64,000 bases of DNA from CAZMVY01 sp964653435 (GCA_964653435.1 CAZZFA010000002.1:62001-126000), one strand, 5' to 3'. Shown: positions 23,984 to 31,239, counted from the first letter of the stretch. The notes: generated by a model from the letters alone, not told the origin. Numbers and translations: made by a program.

Positions 23984-25054
23984 TCACGCCGTCTCCCGAA
24001 CGATCAGGTCCGGCAGGATGACGCGTTGTCGCTCGTTCCGCGGCAGGGTTCCGCCCTCCAGCCGGACGAACAGGAGCTCCATCATCGCCCGGGCCAGCTC
24101 GGGCCCGCGCAGATCGAGCGTGGTCAATGGCGGTTCGAGCAGCGGGGCGAACTCGAGATTGTCGCACCCGATGACGGCCACGTCGTCCGGTACGCGCCGC
24201 CCGCGTCGATGCAGCGCCCGCATCAGCCTCGCGGCGTAGAGATCGTTTACCGCTACAAGGCCGTCCGCGCCTTTCCTTACCACCAGTTCGTCGACGGCCG
24301 CAAGGGCGAGCGCTTCCGTGAAGGGGTCCGTCCACCGCACCCCGGGCTGCTCGTCCATGATCCAGACCCGTTGTTGCCGCTCATCGTGCCCGGCCGCCCG
24401 GAGCGTTTCGACGTACGCACGGTATCGGTGCCTGGCGTAGGAGAACGCCCGGTTGTTCAGAACCAGAGCGATCCGTTCCCGGCCGCGGTCCAGAAGATAC
24501 TGAACGCCGAGCTCGCCGACGCGATAGTAATCCGGCTCCACGTACCAGGTCTCGGCGACGGTTGCCTCATCCGCGTGGTCGGGTTTCTCGTAGTAGATGA
24601 CATTCGGGAATCGCGCCAGCTCCGGAAGGACCGTGTCCCGGAAGTCGGGATGGTTGTGGAAGATGCTGATGATCGCGTCGACGCCCCGATCGCGGAAGTC
24701 GTCCAGGTACTCCCGCACGCGATGCGGCGTGCCGACGGCCTGCCCGAGGATGAAGCGGATTCCCCGCTCCGCGGCCAGCAGCTCCATCGCCTGAATGAGC
24801 CGCACGTCGGCGACGGCCTGCGTGGCGATCAGCACGCCGACCGCGTTGCTTCGCTTGCCCGTGAGCTGCCGGGCCACGAGGTTCGGTCGGTAGCCCATCT
24901 CCGCTGCGGCTGCCCGGACGCGTTCGATCGTGTGGCGGGACAGGCGGTGGCTTTCGCCCCTGCCGGTCAAAGCCAGCGATACGGTGGTCGGCGAGAGCGC
25001 CAGCCGCTCGGCGATCTGTGCGACTGTTACCCGGTGGGGGTTGCCATTGGTCAC
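23984..25054 (-). CDS. LacI-family transcriptional regulator
   Basis: A 356-residue repressor-type regulator. The N-terminal helix-turn-helix and hinge are clear: VTVAQIAERLALSPTTVSLA, then YRPNLVARQLTGKRSN. The periplasmic-binding-protein-like sensor follows, with NAVGVLIA, DGLVAVNDLYAARLMRAL and DDVAVIGCDN. It probably binds a sugar released by the enzymes downstream and controls the locus that runs to the esterase gene. The start is taken as GTG at 25054, preceded by GAGGG with about 8 bases between. The open frame continues upstream but through repeat-rich sequence that does not look like protein. Possible operators lie in the 270 bases upstream, including an inverted repeat at 25312-25349. 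Confidence 0.9.
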   Translation of the reverse strand: MTNGNPHRVTVAQIAERLALSPTTVSLALTGRGESHRLSRHTIERVRAAAAEMGYRPNLVARQLTGKRSNAVGVLIATQAVADVRLIQAMELLAAERGIRFILGQAVGTPHRVREYLDDFRDRGVDAIISIFHNHPDFRDTVLPELARFPNVIYYEKPDHADEATVAETWYVEPDYYRVGELGVQYLLDRGRERIALVLNNRAFSYARHRYRAYVETLRAAGHDERQQRVWIMDEQPGVRWTDPFTEALALAAVDELVVRKGADGLVAVNDLYAARLMRALHRRGRRVPDDVAVIGCDNLEFAPLLEPPLTTLDLRGPELARAMMELLFVRLEGGTLPRNERQRVILPDLIVRETA

Positions 25055-25175
25055 ACAACTGCCCTCGGTCGCATGCCAAAAGTCGCTGCAAACACCGTTC
25101 TCGGCAACACGTCCGTCGTCCGCCGCCCCGCCCGGCCACCTGCGGCCACAAGTTCCCGCAAACACCGTTCCCGGC

Positions 25176-25223
25176 AAGACAGCCCCGCGTGCGGCGCGCA
25201 CCACCGCGGCGGTTCTGTCGCCC
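25176..25223. repeat. GACAG-hairpin interspersed element, copy 1
   Basis: Begins AAGACAGCCCCGCGTGCGGC and ends GGTTCTGTCG, with outer arms GACAG/CTGTC. A closely matching copy lies at 31240-31287 upstream of a pseudopilin gene. Similarity is confined to the element, so this is an interspersed palindrome rather than a shared promoter. Confidence 0.6.
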
Positions 25224-25270
25224 CTGTGCTGTTATCCCCCGTAATCCTCGCGCCCGGCAAAAGCCCCCGA

Positions 25271-25311
25271 AAGCGGGCCAGCGGGAAGGCACGTCATTGC
25301 GTGCCGATTCG
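25271..25311. repeat. GGCACG-hairpin interspersed element, copy 1
   Basis: Contains the hairpin GGCACG-TCATTG-CGTGCC. An inverted copy with GGCATGCCATTGCGTGCC-like sequence lies at 30490-30536. Both copies keep the AAGCGGG side sequence and GATTCG after the hairpin. Confidence 0.5.
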
Positions 25312-25349
25312 GCTAATCCGGTGTAGCATGTATGCCAACGCGGATTAGC
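25312..25349. promoter_or_regulatory. Inverted repeat upstream of lacI-type gene, possible operator
   Basis: GCTAATCCG (25312-25320) and CGGATTAGC (25341-25349) are perfect inverted repeats separated by 20 bases. The site lies about 260 bases before the LacI-family start. The spacing is wider than a usual single LacI operator, so it could be two half-sites, another regulator's site or part of the repeat mosaic. Confidence 0.25.
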
Positions 25350-25377
25350 TTCTACATACAAATCGTCCCTTCGTCAA

Positions 25378-25473
25378 GCGTCGTCCCCCTGTCAAGCCAG
25401 GATTCGGCGAGCGAACCCAATGTGGCGGTGATGTGCGGTCGCGTCGTCCCCCTGTCAAGCGAGGATTCGGCGA
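25378..25473. repeat. Pair of 33-base direct repeats, 63 bases apart
   Basis: The two copies, 25378-25410 and 25441-25473, share CGTCGTCCCCCTGTCAAGC followed by AGGATTCGGCGA with one substitution. A degraded third copy (CGTCCCTTCGTCAAGCG) precedes them at about 25363. Non-coding. Confidence 0.6.
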
Positions 25474-25477
25474 CGAT

Positions 25478-25662
25478 CCCAAGGCGGCCCTCGGCCGCAG
25501 CCGGACCGGGGTGCGCCGGCCCCCGTCATGCTGAGCGAAGCGAAGCATCTGGCTTCTCTGCGCCAATCAGCCGGATTCTTCGTCGCTGCGCTCCTCAGAA
25601 TGACGGGTGGCGCTGCCGCCGCAGCGCGATCCATGCGCGCAAGTCGCGCCGTGCGCAAGGCG
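25478..25662 (+). repeat. 185-bp interspersed repeat, copy 1 (inverted copy at 47.2-47.4 kb)
   Basis: The core reads CATGCTGAGCGAAGCGAAGC ... TCTGCGCCAATCAGCC ... TTCTTCGTCGCTGCGCT ... CAGAATGACG, with GC-rich flanks (CAAGGCGGCC at the left, CGCTGCCGCCGCAGCGCGAT at the right). The reverse complement of 47191-47364 matches it over its whole length with scattered substitutions. The ends GTCATGCTGAG/CTCAGAATGAC form an imperfect terminal inverted repeat, as in small non-autonomous elements. Confidence 0.7.
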
Positions 25663-25982
25663 AGCAAAAGCTGCAACGGAAGACTGTTCTCAGCGCTGGC
25701 AGTGTGCAGCGGTCCCACGTTATCGCAAACGCGCGCAATGGCTTTCGCCGTTGGGTTGCCCATCTGGTTCGGCGCGCATGACAGGTTGTTGCATCGCGGT
25801 GAGCCGAGCGCTGTCGAGGAGACTTCCGCAGATTCGCGCGAGCGGCGTGTCCCGTCCAGTCCGTACCGATATCGCCGCGAGGGCCGGCAGGCTGAGCTAC
25901 TTTCGTCAGAAACGACAACTCTTAATGTATTACTTGTTTATTCTTCCCCATATTCTCGTCTGAGGCTTCCGCTCCAGCGGTC

Positions 25983-26010
25983 TTGCGAAACCCGCCGATA
26001 TGGGTAGAAT
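25983..26010 (+). promoter_or_regulatory. Sigma70-like promoter of the small exported protein gene
   Basis: TTGCGA (25983-25988) and TAGAAT (26005-26010) with a 16-base spacer, about 85 bases before the ATG at 26096. The gene is isolated and followed by a terminator, so it needs its own promoter, and this is the best candidate. Confidence 0.45.
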
Positions 26011-26095
26011 TGATGTTCCGAATGGCAGGCGAGGCGCCCCCGATGTGTCATCAGGGGCGGCATCTCACGAACCAGTTTTTTGGAGGTAACCGATC

Positions 26096-26488
26096 ATGAA
26101 GCGAGCGATCTGTATGCTGTTGGTGCTGGCCTGCGTGGGTTCGGCATTCGCGGCGGCCGTGAAGATCAAGGAGTTCACGATCGTCAACGAGCCTGCAGGG
26201 GCGGCGGCGATGGCGATGATGAACTACACGGGCGGTCCGCACGCCAAGACCGTTGTCCAGATCACGGTGACCGGCTTCACGCCGAACACGACATATGATG
26301 TCGTGCTCGACGGCGGCGCGTGGGGCTGGATGATCGTGCCGGCGGTTCTCCAGACGGACGAGAACGGCGACGGGCATGCCCACTGGACGGCCCCGGTCAA
26401 CATCAGCGACAGCACGGTCGTTAAGATCGGTTTCGGCACGGAGGGCAGCCAGGAATTCGATGCCCATGCCTGGGGTTCGCCCTCGTAA
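26096..26488 (+). CDS. Small exported protein, function unknown
   Basis: A 130-residue protein with a clear signal peptide (MKRAICMLLVLACVGSAFAA) and a mature domain of about 110 residues that looks like a single beta-sandwich: TVVQITVTGFTPNTTYDVVL resembles an FN3 or Ig-like strand pair. No Cys remain after cleavage and no lipobox or anchor is present, so it is probably free in the periplasm or secreted. The start is strongly supported by TGGAGG a few bases upstream. It stands alone, with its own promoter and a strong terminator immediately after. It converges on the minor-pilin gene cluster. The family was not recognised. Confidence 0.75.
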   Translation: MKRAICMLLVLACVGSAFAAAVKIKEFTIVNEPAGAAAMAMMNYTGGPHAKTVVQITVTGFTPNTTYDVVLDGGAWGWMIVPAVLQTDENGDGHAHWTAPVNISDSTVVKIGFGTEGSQEFDAHAWGSPS

Positions 26489-26519
26489 AGAACGCGGCGT
26501 ATTGAAACGGGTCTTGCAG

Positions 26520-26555
26520 ACGGGCCCCGGTCGGTGCCGGGGTCCGTATTTTTTT
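26520..26555 (+). terminator. Rho-independent terminator
   Basis: A GC-rich hairpin (ACGGGCCCCGG - TCGGT - GCCGGGGTCCGT, with one mismatch) is followed by A and seven T (26549-26555), 31 bases after the stop of the small exported protein gene. The convergent pilin-like gene ends at 26557, so the structure may serve both directions. It is the only textbook terminator seen in the window. Confidence 0.85.
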
Positions 26556-26556
26556 G

Positions 26557-27825
26557 CTAATCGACCACGCGTTGCCACGAGCCGGCCGTGATCCGCAGAT
26601 CGGAGGAGGTCCCCCCGAATCCGGGCGGCGGGTTATCGTACCAGGTGCTTCGGTAAGAGAGCGTCAGACCGCCGCTGCCGAGAAGGTTGTTGCCGGTGAT
26701 GAGCACGCCCTCGACCGCGACGCTGTTGCTCGTGGAGACGTCGCTGGACGCGTAGATGAGGCCCTTGATGGCCGACGGGTACGTGTCGGCCGTGTCGCTA
26801 TCGGATGTCCCCTGATATGGCGCGTCCGGCGGATTGAAGTTCACGCCCAGCGCCGGCTCCGAAAGGGCCGTCGTTGTGCAGGAGAGCTGGAGCTTGCCGT
26901 TGACGAGCAGGGCAGGGTAGTTGGGCACTTCGGCCTCCCATGTGATCGAGTTCTGAACGACGAAGGGGGACGGGTTCAGCACGATGAGCGTGCCGAGGAC
27001 GCGGGCGTTGCCGATGCGGACCTCTTTTCCGCCGGCATCGAGGACGTAGACGCCCTTTGCGTTGGCGGCGCCGTAGGGGTTTATCTTCGGGCTGATGACC
27101 ACGTTCTGAATCGTCTTCTTGCCGCCCACGCTGGGTATGGCCGCAAGGGACATGGCCGAGCCTTCCGCGACATAGGAGTCGAATACGGTAGCCGCCGGCA
27201 TGCTGCGTGGCGCGACACCCCGGATGGGCAGCCCCAACTGGTACATCTGACTGCTGTACGTCCCGACGACCTCCACGCGACTTCGAATGATCGAGCCGGA
27301 ACCGGTGAGGTTATTGTTGGCCGCGATCGTCCGGTCGGATGTTATCACGGCGGAGTAGAGCGCCAGGTCGTGATCCGCCATCAGCGCGACCCCCAGACAG
27401 CCCAGCGGCGAGGAGGTGGGAGCGAGTACGACGGATGTCTTCTGGCGGGCGGTTCCCTTGAAGCCGGTGCCCGTCATTTTCACCGGGTCAGTGGACGCAT
27501 GGTTCAGGGGATACGCCGGGTTCAGGGCGTTGACCACCTCCAGCGTGAAGGAGCCGCTGCCGATCGGCCGGTTCGCCACCCAGACTCCCGCCGGGCGATT
27601 CGTGCGCCAGTTCGGGTCGTTCTTGACCCACAGCCGGCCCAGTTCGATCGCCGACAGCGCGTACAGACGCGCCTCGGCCGCATCGCCCGCTCCGGCGGCG
27701 GCACGCGACTGCAAGCGGACCACGGCCAGGACGCCAAGCCCAACGGTAGTCAGCAACAGCGACAGCCCCAGCACGGTCACGTAGACGCTGCCGCGCCGCC
27801 GCTGAAGCGTAACCGGAAGCAACAT
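26557..27825 (-). CDS. PilX/GspK-like membrane-anchored pilus-assembly protein
   Basis: A 422-residue protein with an N-terminal basic segment and one hydrophobic helix (VYVTVLGLSLLLTTVGLGVL), then VRLQSRAAAGAGDAAEARLY, the pattern of PilX N-terminal-domain proteins and GspK-like minor components. It lacks a classic FTLxE prepilin site. The body (about 60-422) appears rich in beta structure, with repeated short Gly/Asn/Ser-rich strands that recall a beta-helix. It closes the minor-pilin run: GspG, GspG, GspH, GspJ, GspI, then this gene 73 bases later, so a tip or assembly role in the pseudopilus is likely. The stop is next to the terminator at 26520. Confidence 0.65.
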   Translation of the reverse strand: MLLPVTLQRRRGSVYVTVLGLSLLLTTVGLGVLAVVRLQSRAAAGAGDAAEARLYALSAIELGRLWVKNDPNWRTNRPAGVWVANRPIGSGSFTLEVVNALNPAYPLNHASTDPVKMTGTGFKGTARQKTSVVLAPTSSPLGCLGVALMADHDLALYSAVITSDRTIAANNNLTGSGSIIRSRVEVVGTYSSQMYQLGLPIRGVAPRSMPAATVFDSYVAEGSAMSLAAIPSVGGKKTIQNVVISPKINPYGAANAKGVYVLDAGGKEVRIGNARVLGTLIVLNPSPFVVQNSITWEAEVPNYPALLVNGKLQLSCTTTALSEPALGVNFNPPDAPYQGTSDSDTADTYPSAIKGLIYASSDVSTSNSVAVEGVLITGNNLLGSGGLTLSYRSTWYDNPPPGFGGTSSDLRITAGSWQRVVD

Positions 27826-27898
27826 GCCGCATTTCCTCCGTCGTCAACGTCCCCGGCCGGCCGTCTGCCCGCGCGCAAGCCCCGCGCCGAAAGCGGCC

Positions 27899-28423
27899 CT
27901 ACGGCAAGACACTTGTTCGCACCGCCACACGCGTGGCCACAGTGACGCCGTTGTACCGGACCGTTACCGTGATCCGCTTGACGCCGGATTCCGTCGCGGA
28001 GACCTGGGTGAGGTCGGCGGGATTGACCCACACGACCGCGACGGACCGCTCCCACCCGGTCATGCCGGCGATGACGGTGCCGTCCTTGTCTTGCGGGGGG
28101 GATTCGACCCATCCGTTGTAATCGTCCACGTCGTCCCAGGTGGCGCGCGAGACTGCGGACTCGCCGCCGGAGACCTCCGGGCCGAAGACAGGACTGGTGG
28201 GATCCTGGTAGCTCTGCGCCAGGATCTCGGCCATGAGCCCGTCGGCCAGGTACGGCCCGACCACGCGCTTCGTTACGCGGGCTCGCGTGGCGGCCGAGCC
28301 ACCGACGGCGTGGACGGCCGCGACGAGCATCACCGCGATGACAACCATCGATATCGTGGCCTCGATGAGGCTCACGCCCCGGCAACGGTGCGGCGTACCT
28401 CGTGGTGCGCGAATTCGCTTCAT
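27899..28423 (-). CDS. GspI/PilV-like minor pseudopilin
   Basis: A 174-residue prepilin-like protein. The leader MKRIRAPRGTPHRCRG ends at the peptidase site G-VSLIEATISMV, with the required Glu at +5, and the N-terminal helix continues into VVIAVMLVAAVHAVGG. The C-terminal domain is small and beta-rich (SVAVVWVNPADLTQVS, RITVTVRYNGVTVATRVAV). The GspI/PilV assignment comes from order and size. The start ATG overlaps the stop of the upstream GspJ-like gene in an ATGA, so the two are translationally coupled. It acts in the inner membrane/periplasmic pseudopilus tip with its neighbours. Confidence 0.75.
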   Translation of the reverse strand: MKRIRAPRGTPHRCRGVSLIEATISMVVIAVMLVAAVHAVGGSAATRARVTKRVVGPYLADGLMAEILAQSYQDPTSPVFGPEVSGGESAVSRATWDDVDDYNGWVESPPQDKDGTVIAGMTGWERSVAVVWVNPADLTQVSATESGVKRITVTVRYNGVTVATRVAVRTSVLP

Positions 28424-28995
28424 GGGCCTGTTTGCTCCGGCTGGTTCAGCATGAGGAAGCCGGTAACCAGTCGCGAGGACGAGTTGTCGCCGGCCCGGAG
28501 GGCGCAGCGCACCAGCTTGTCTTCATATTGAAGGCTGAACTCCCGCACCTGATCGACGAGGCGGACTGCCGGGCCGCCGTTGTATGTGCGGGTAAGCGGC
28601 TCGCCCGGCGTTCCCGACCAGGCGTAACGGATCGTTTCGGGAAGCTGGTCTCCGTTGCGGTCTGCGACGGAGAACGTCACGGCGTTTTCGCTTTGCTCGG
28701 TGTAGGATGTGGCGTACTGAAGGTCGGCGGTAAGCATGTCGATCGCCGCCGCGCTGTCCAGAGCCGTCGCCACGGCGTCGCCCTGACCGGGCATCGCCCG
28801 CGTCGCCAGCGTGACCGCCGACAGCGTTGCCAGCAGGAGGATCGCCGTGATGGACAGTCCCGCCACCAGTTCGACCAGGGTCAGGCCGCGCCGTCGCGAC
28901 CGGGCAGGGGGGACGCCGGCCGCGTGGCGATGCGAAGAGGGCTTTCGGCGGCTCGCGCCCGCATTGCGACGACGCCTTGGATCGGTGCGGTTCAT
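28420..28995 (-). CDS. GspJ/PilW-like minor pseudopilin
   Basis: A 191-residue prepilin-like protein with an unusually long, Arg-rich leader of about 36 residues before the cleavage motif RRG-LTLVELVAGLSITA (Glu at +5). The mature domain includes MLTADLQYATSYTEQSENAV and VREFSLQYEDKLVRCALRAG, in keeping with the GspJ-type minor pilin order (D-x-Q-Y-A after the helix). The ATG at 28995 overlaps the GspH-like stop (ATGA), and its own stop overlaps the GspI-like start in the same way. The frame is open far upstream, but that part belongs to antisense of the GspH-like gene. Confidence 0.75.
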   Translation of the reverse strand: MNRTDPRRRRNAGASRRKPSSHRHAAGVPPARSRRRGLTLVELVAGLSITAILLLATLSAVTLATRAMPGQGDAVATALDSAAAIDMLTADLQYATSYTEQSENAVTFSVADRNGDQLPETIRYAWSGTPGEPLTRTYNGGPAVRLVDQVREFSLQYEDKLVRCALRAGDNSSSRLVTGFLMLNQPEQTGP

Positions 28996-29537
28996 TGGAC
29001 TGCGGCCGCCCCTGTGATCGGATCGACGACGATGGTTTTCGATGAGCTGCCTACCCGGACGACGATCGTGCCGCCGCTGTCGGGCGAGCCGTAGCCGTCG
29101 AAGGTGATCGTGGCGTCGCCGCCCAGGTCCACGGATACGAGCGAGGCGGCATACGGCGCGGCGCCCAGATTCACCACGTAGGATCTCGCCGGCCTGTCGG
29201 GGTCGGTCATCCCCACAATCTGATACTGGCCGGAAGCGGGCGAGAAGGAGACGGTCTGGCTGCTGCTCAGCGAACGGGCGCGGGCGCGGGCCATGGCGAG
29301 GTCCGCGGCAATCCTCTGGGCGGCCACCGAACTTCGTCGGCGGTTTTCGGCCGAGGCGTAGCGGGGCAGGGCGATCAGGGCGACGATCACCAGAATGACC
29401 GCCACCATGCACGCTTCGACGAAGGTGAACGCCCGATGCGGGCCGGTGTGGCCTGTTCGTCCGCGCGCCGATGTCGGCCCGGCGGCATCCGGCCGCAGGG
29501 CTCCGAGCGCTGCGATGCGTCCGACTTCGGTGGCCAT
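28992..29537 (-). CDS. GspH/FimT-like minor pseudopilin
   Basis: A prepilin-like protein of 181 residues from the ATG at 29537. The N-terminal helix is FTFVEACMVAVILVIVALI, then ALPRYASAENRRRSSVAAQR and DLAMARARARSLSSSQTVSF, the typical GspH/FimT pattern. Residue -1 of the presumed cleavage site is Ala (PHRA-FTFVE), where almost all prepilins have Gly, so processing may be weak or the site may differ. The start is uncertain: in-frame ATGs at 29609 and 29630 would give longer leaders, and none has a strong ribosome site. It is coupled to the GspJ-like gene by an ATGA overlap. The upstream gap to the GspG-like stop is about 160 bases. Confidence 0.7.
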   Translation of the reverse strand: MATEVGRIAALGALRPDAAGPTSARGRTGHTGPHRAFTFVEACMVAVILVIVALIALPRYASAENRRRSSVAAQRIAADLAMARARARSLSSSQTVSFSPASGQYQIVGMTDPDRPARSYVVNLGAAPYAASLVSVDLGGDATITFDGYGSPDSGGTIVVRVGSSSKTIVVDPITGAAAVQ

Positions 29538-29695
29538 CAGTTTCACGGCTTGCCGTTTGCCGTCTCGATCCGCGGGATACGATTGTCCGGCGAAGCGCAT
29601 CCTGTTCATACAAACGCCGGACGCAGACACGCCGACGGTTCTGCGCCGGCGTGTCCGCGTTCGAATTCCTGGAAGCTGTCGAATTCGCTCCGGCG

Positions 29696-30229
29696 TCAGT
29701 ATTCGCTGTACGCCTTGGCGCCGGATTCGTCGTTATCCGTCGCGTTGGCGATGATCTCGCCGGTCTTCGGGTTGTAGAGCCATCCATCCGTGGCGCCGTC
29801 CGGCGTGGGCAACGGGTCCGCGACCTTCACGGTGTTGCTGTTGCGGCTCGTGCCGCTGCCGACGGGCAGGGGCGGAATCTGCTTGCGGAGGTACGGCCCG
29901 AACGGATGGGCGGCGTCCTTCGTGTCCGAGGTGTTGCCGTTGACGTCGCTGTACTTGAGCAGATGATTCGTGAACAGCGTCGCATCGCCGACTCCCCCGG
30001 AGGTCGTAGTGCCCGGGTACACGCCGTTGTGTTCCGAGGCATAGAGTTCAATTGCGTTGCGGAGTGTGGCCAGGTCGGACCGCAGGGCGGACTCGCCGGC
30101 CCCCCGCGCTCCGCGGCTCACTCGAGGGATCGCGATGGCGGCAATGATGCCGATGATCACGATCACGATCACGAGTTCCACAAGGCTGAAGCCCCGCCCG
30201 CTTCGGCGCGTCCATTGGAAAGCGTTCAT
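29696..30229 (-). CDS. gspG: GspG-like major pseudopilin, copy 2
   Basis: A 177-residue type II secretion/type IV pilin-like protein. The leader MNAFQWTRRSGRG is cleaved before FSLVELVIVIVIIGIIAAIA. Then come IPRVSRGARGAGESALRSDL and TLRNAIELYASEHNGVYPG, the GspG core. The C-terminal domain ends GWLYNPKTGEIIANATDNDE, where acidic residues could bind calcium as in GspG. The ATG at 30229 follows AGGGA by 5 bases. It is a clear paralogue of the pilin at 30673-31212, with the same helix and a shared GEIIANA end. The 443 bases between the two are repeat-filled, so each may have its own promoter. Confidence 0.85.
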   Translation of the reverse strand: MNAFQWTRRSGRGFSLVELVIVIVIIGIIAAIAIPRVSRGARGAGESALRSDLATLRNAIELYASEHNGVYPGTTTSGGVGDATLFTNHLLKYSDVNGNTSDTKDAAHPFGPYLRKQIPPLPVGSGTSRNSNTVKVADPLPTPDGATDGWLYNPKTGEIIANATDNDESGAKAYSEY

Positions 30230-30374
30230 GCTGATCCCTGCCTTTGTCAAAAAGACTTACCCCTGAGTACACATGAGCGACCACCCTGGTATCGGCGCGC
30301 AAGCCGCGAGGCTTCACCAGATAATCCTTCGCCGCGCGGCCCGATAAACCGCCGGCCCCCGCCGTCGCGCTTCG

Positions 30375-30412
30375 GCCGCTTTCGGTTCGAACGTTCCGTT
30401 CGTTTTCGGCCC
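30375..30412 (+). repeat. 38-bp inverted repeat, left member
   Basis: GCCGCTTTCGGTTCGAACG followed by TTCCGTTCGTTTTCGGCCC. The reverse complement recurs at 31292-31330 with several substitutions. The pair brackets the pilin gene at 30673-31212. Confidence 0.5.
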
Positions 30413-30489
30413 ACAGGGCGGTTCGTTGACCGCCACATGACTCGTAGCGCGGCCTTCGGCGGCAGCCGAACAGGGGATCGGGCGTCTCG

Positions 30490-30536
30490 CCCGCTTTCGA
30501 AGTCGAATCGGCACGCAATGGCATGCCCTCCCCGCT
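30490..30536 (-). repeat. GGCACG-hairpin interspersed element, copy 2 (inverted)
   Basis: In reverse complement it reads AGCGGGGAGGGCATGCCATT then GCGTGCCGATTCG, followed by a GAAAGCGGG segment, matching 25271-25311 with small changes. The hairpin is kept. Confidence 0.5.
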
Positions 30537-30672
30537 ACGCCCCGGTCGGGTGCGGGCACGCGCGAGGATGCGGCGGCGAATCCACGTTCGCATTGGCTGC
30601 ACAGCAATGGCACGCGGTGGGCCGCGGCCGGTCGTGCCGGTACGAGGTTCAGGGTAACCGGCGGACAGGCCG

Positions 30673-31212
30673 TCAATACTCGTCGTAGCGTTTTGTGCCC
30701 GATTCGTCCAGGTCGTCGGCGTTGGCGATGATCTCGCCACTCTCGGAGTTGTAGACCCAGCCGGTCCCGTCATCCACTGCGCATTCGGGCCCGTTGTTGG
30801 CCACGCTGACCGTGTTGGCGCCCTTGTTCTTGCCGACGGGCAGGGGCGGGATTCCCTTTCGCAGATACGGTCCGTAAATGTGGGTGGCGTCCTTCTTGTC
30901 GGCCACGTTGCCGCGCGCGTCGGTGTATTTCAGCAACTGGTTCTCGAACGCCTGGGGCGAGCCGGCGGTGTTGCCGAGCCCGTCGGGCAGTGCGGCGGGA
31001 TGATAGCCCCCGTGTTCCGAGGCGTACAGCTCGATCGCCGCCCGCAGGATCGACAGATTCGCTCGCAAAGCGGCTTCGCCGGCGGCATGTGCGCCGCGGG
31101 TCACACGTGGGATTGCGATAGCGGCAATGATGCCGAGGATCACGACCACGATGACCAGTTCGACGAGGCTGAAGCCGGCCTTGCGCCGATTTGTCTCCGC
31201 GGAGCCGTGCAT
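30673..31212 (-). CDS. gspG: GspG-like major pseudopilin, copy 1
   Basis: A 179-residue pilin-like protein. The leader MHGSAETNRRKAG is cut before FSLVELVIVVVILGIIAAIA (Glu at +5). Next are IPRVTRGAHAAGEAALRANL and ILRAAIELYASEHGGYHPA. The tail GWVYNSESGEIIANADDLDE matches the second copy and carries acidic residues suited to calcium binding. A GGAAAGG site precedes the ATG. It is first of the pilin run (GspG, GspG, GspH, GspJ, GspI, PilX-like). The 246 bases upstream contain two repeat copies, separating it from the PilP-like gene that ends the motor-gene operon. Either of the two GspG copies could be the main fibre subunit. Confidence 0.85.
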   Translation of the reverse strand: MHGSAETNRRKAGFSLVELVIVVVILGIIAAIAIPRVTRGAHAAGEAALRANLSILRAAIELYASEHGGYHPAALPDGLGNTAGSPQAFENQLLKYTDARGNVADKKDATHIYGPYLRKGIPPLPVGKNKGANTVSVANNGPECAVDDGTGWVYNSESGEIIANADDLDESGTKRYDEY

Positions 31213-31239
31213 GCTGGCCTTTCCGTCGCCGTTTTCGCT

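Larger units (their letters stand above)
25055..26095. other. 1-kb gene-free mosaic of interspersed repeats
   Basis: No gene is supported here. From left to right it holds two direct repeats built around GCAAACACCGTTC (about 25085 and 25158), a GACAG...CTGTC hairpin element (25176-25223), a second hairpin element (25271-25311), a 9-base inverted repeat (25312-25349), a 33-base direct repeat pair (25378-25473) and a 185-base element with an inverted copy at 47 kb (25478-25662). About 320 bases with nothing recognised follow, then the promoter of the next gene. Most pieces recur elsewhere in the window. Confidence 0.65.
30230..30672. other. Gene-free interval between the two pilin genes, with repeat copies
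   Basis: No gene. It contains an inverted partner of a 38-base element (30375-30412, other copy at 31292-31330) and an inverted copy of the GGCACG-hairpin element (30490-30536, other copy at 25271-25311). The promoter for the GspG-like gene starting at 30229 was not recognised. Confidence 0.6.

Noticed and set aside
25528..26007. Open frames across the repeat mosaic between the lacI-type gene and the small exported protein gene
   Set aside because: They run through an interspersed element that is also present inverted at 47 kb, and overlap each other in several frames with no coding signature.
28996..29787. N-terminal extension of the GspJ-like pilin
   Set aside because: The extension lies antisense-frame to the GspH-like gene and is Arg/Pro low complexity. 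The ATG at 28995 overlaps the GspH stop and precedes the prepilin leader.
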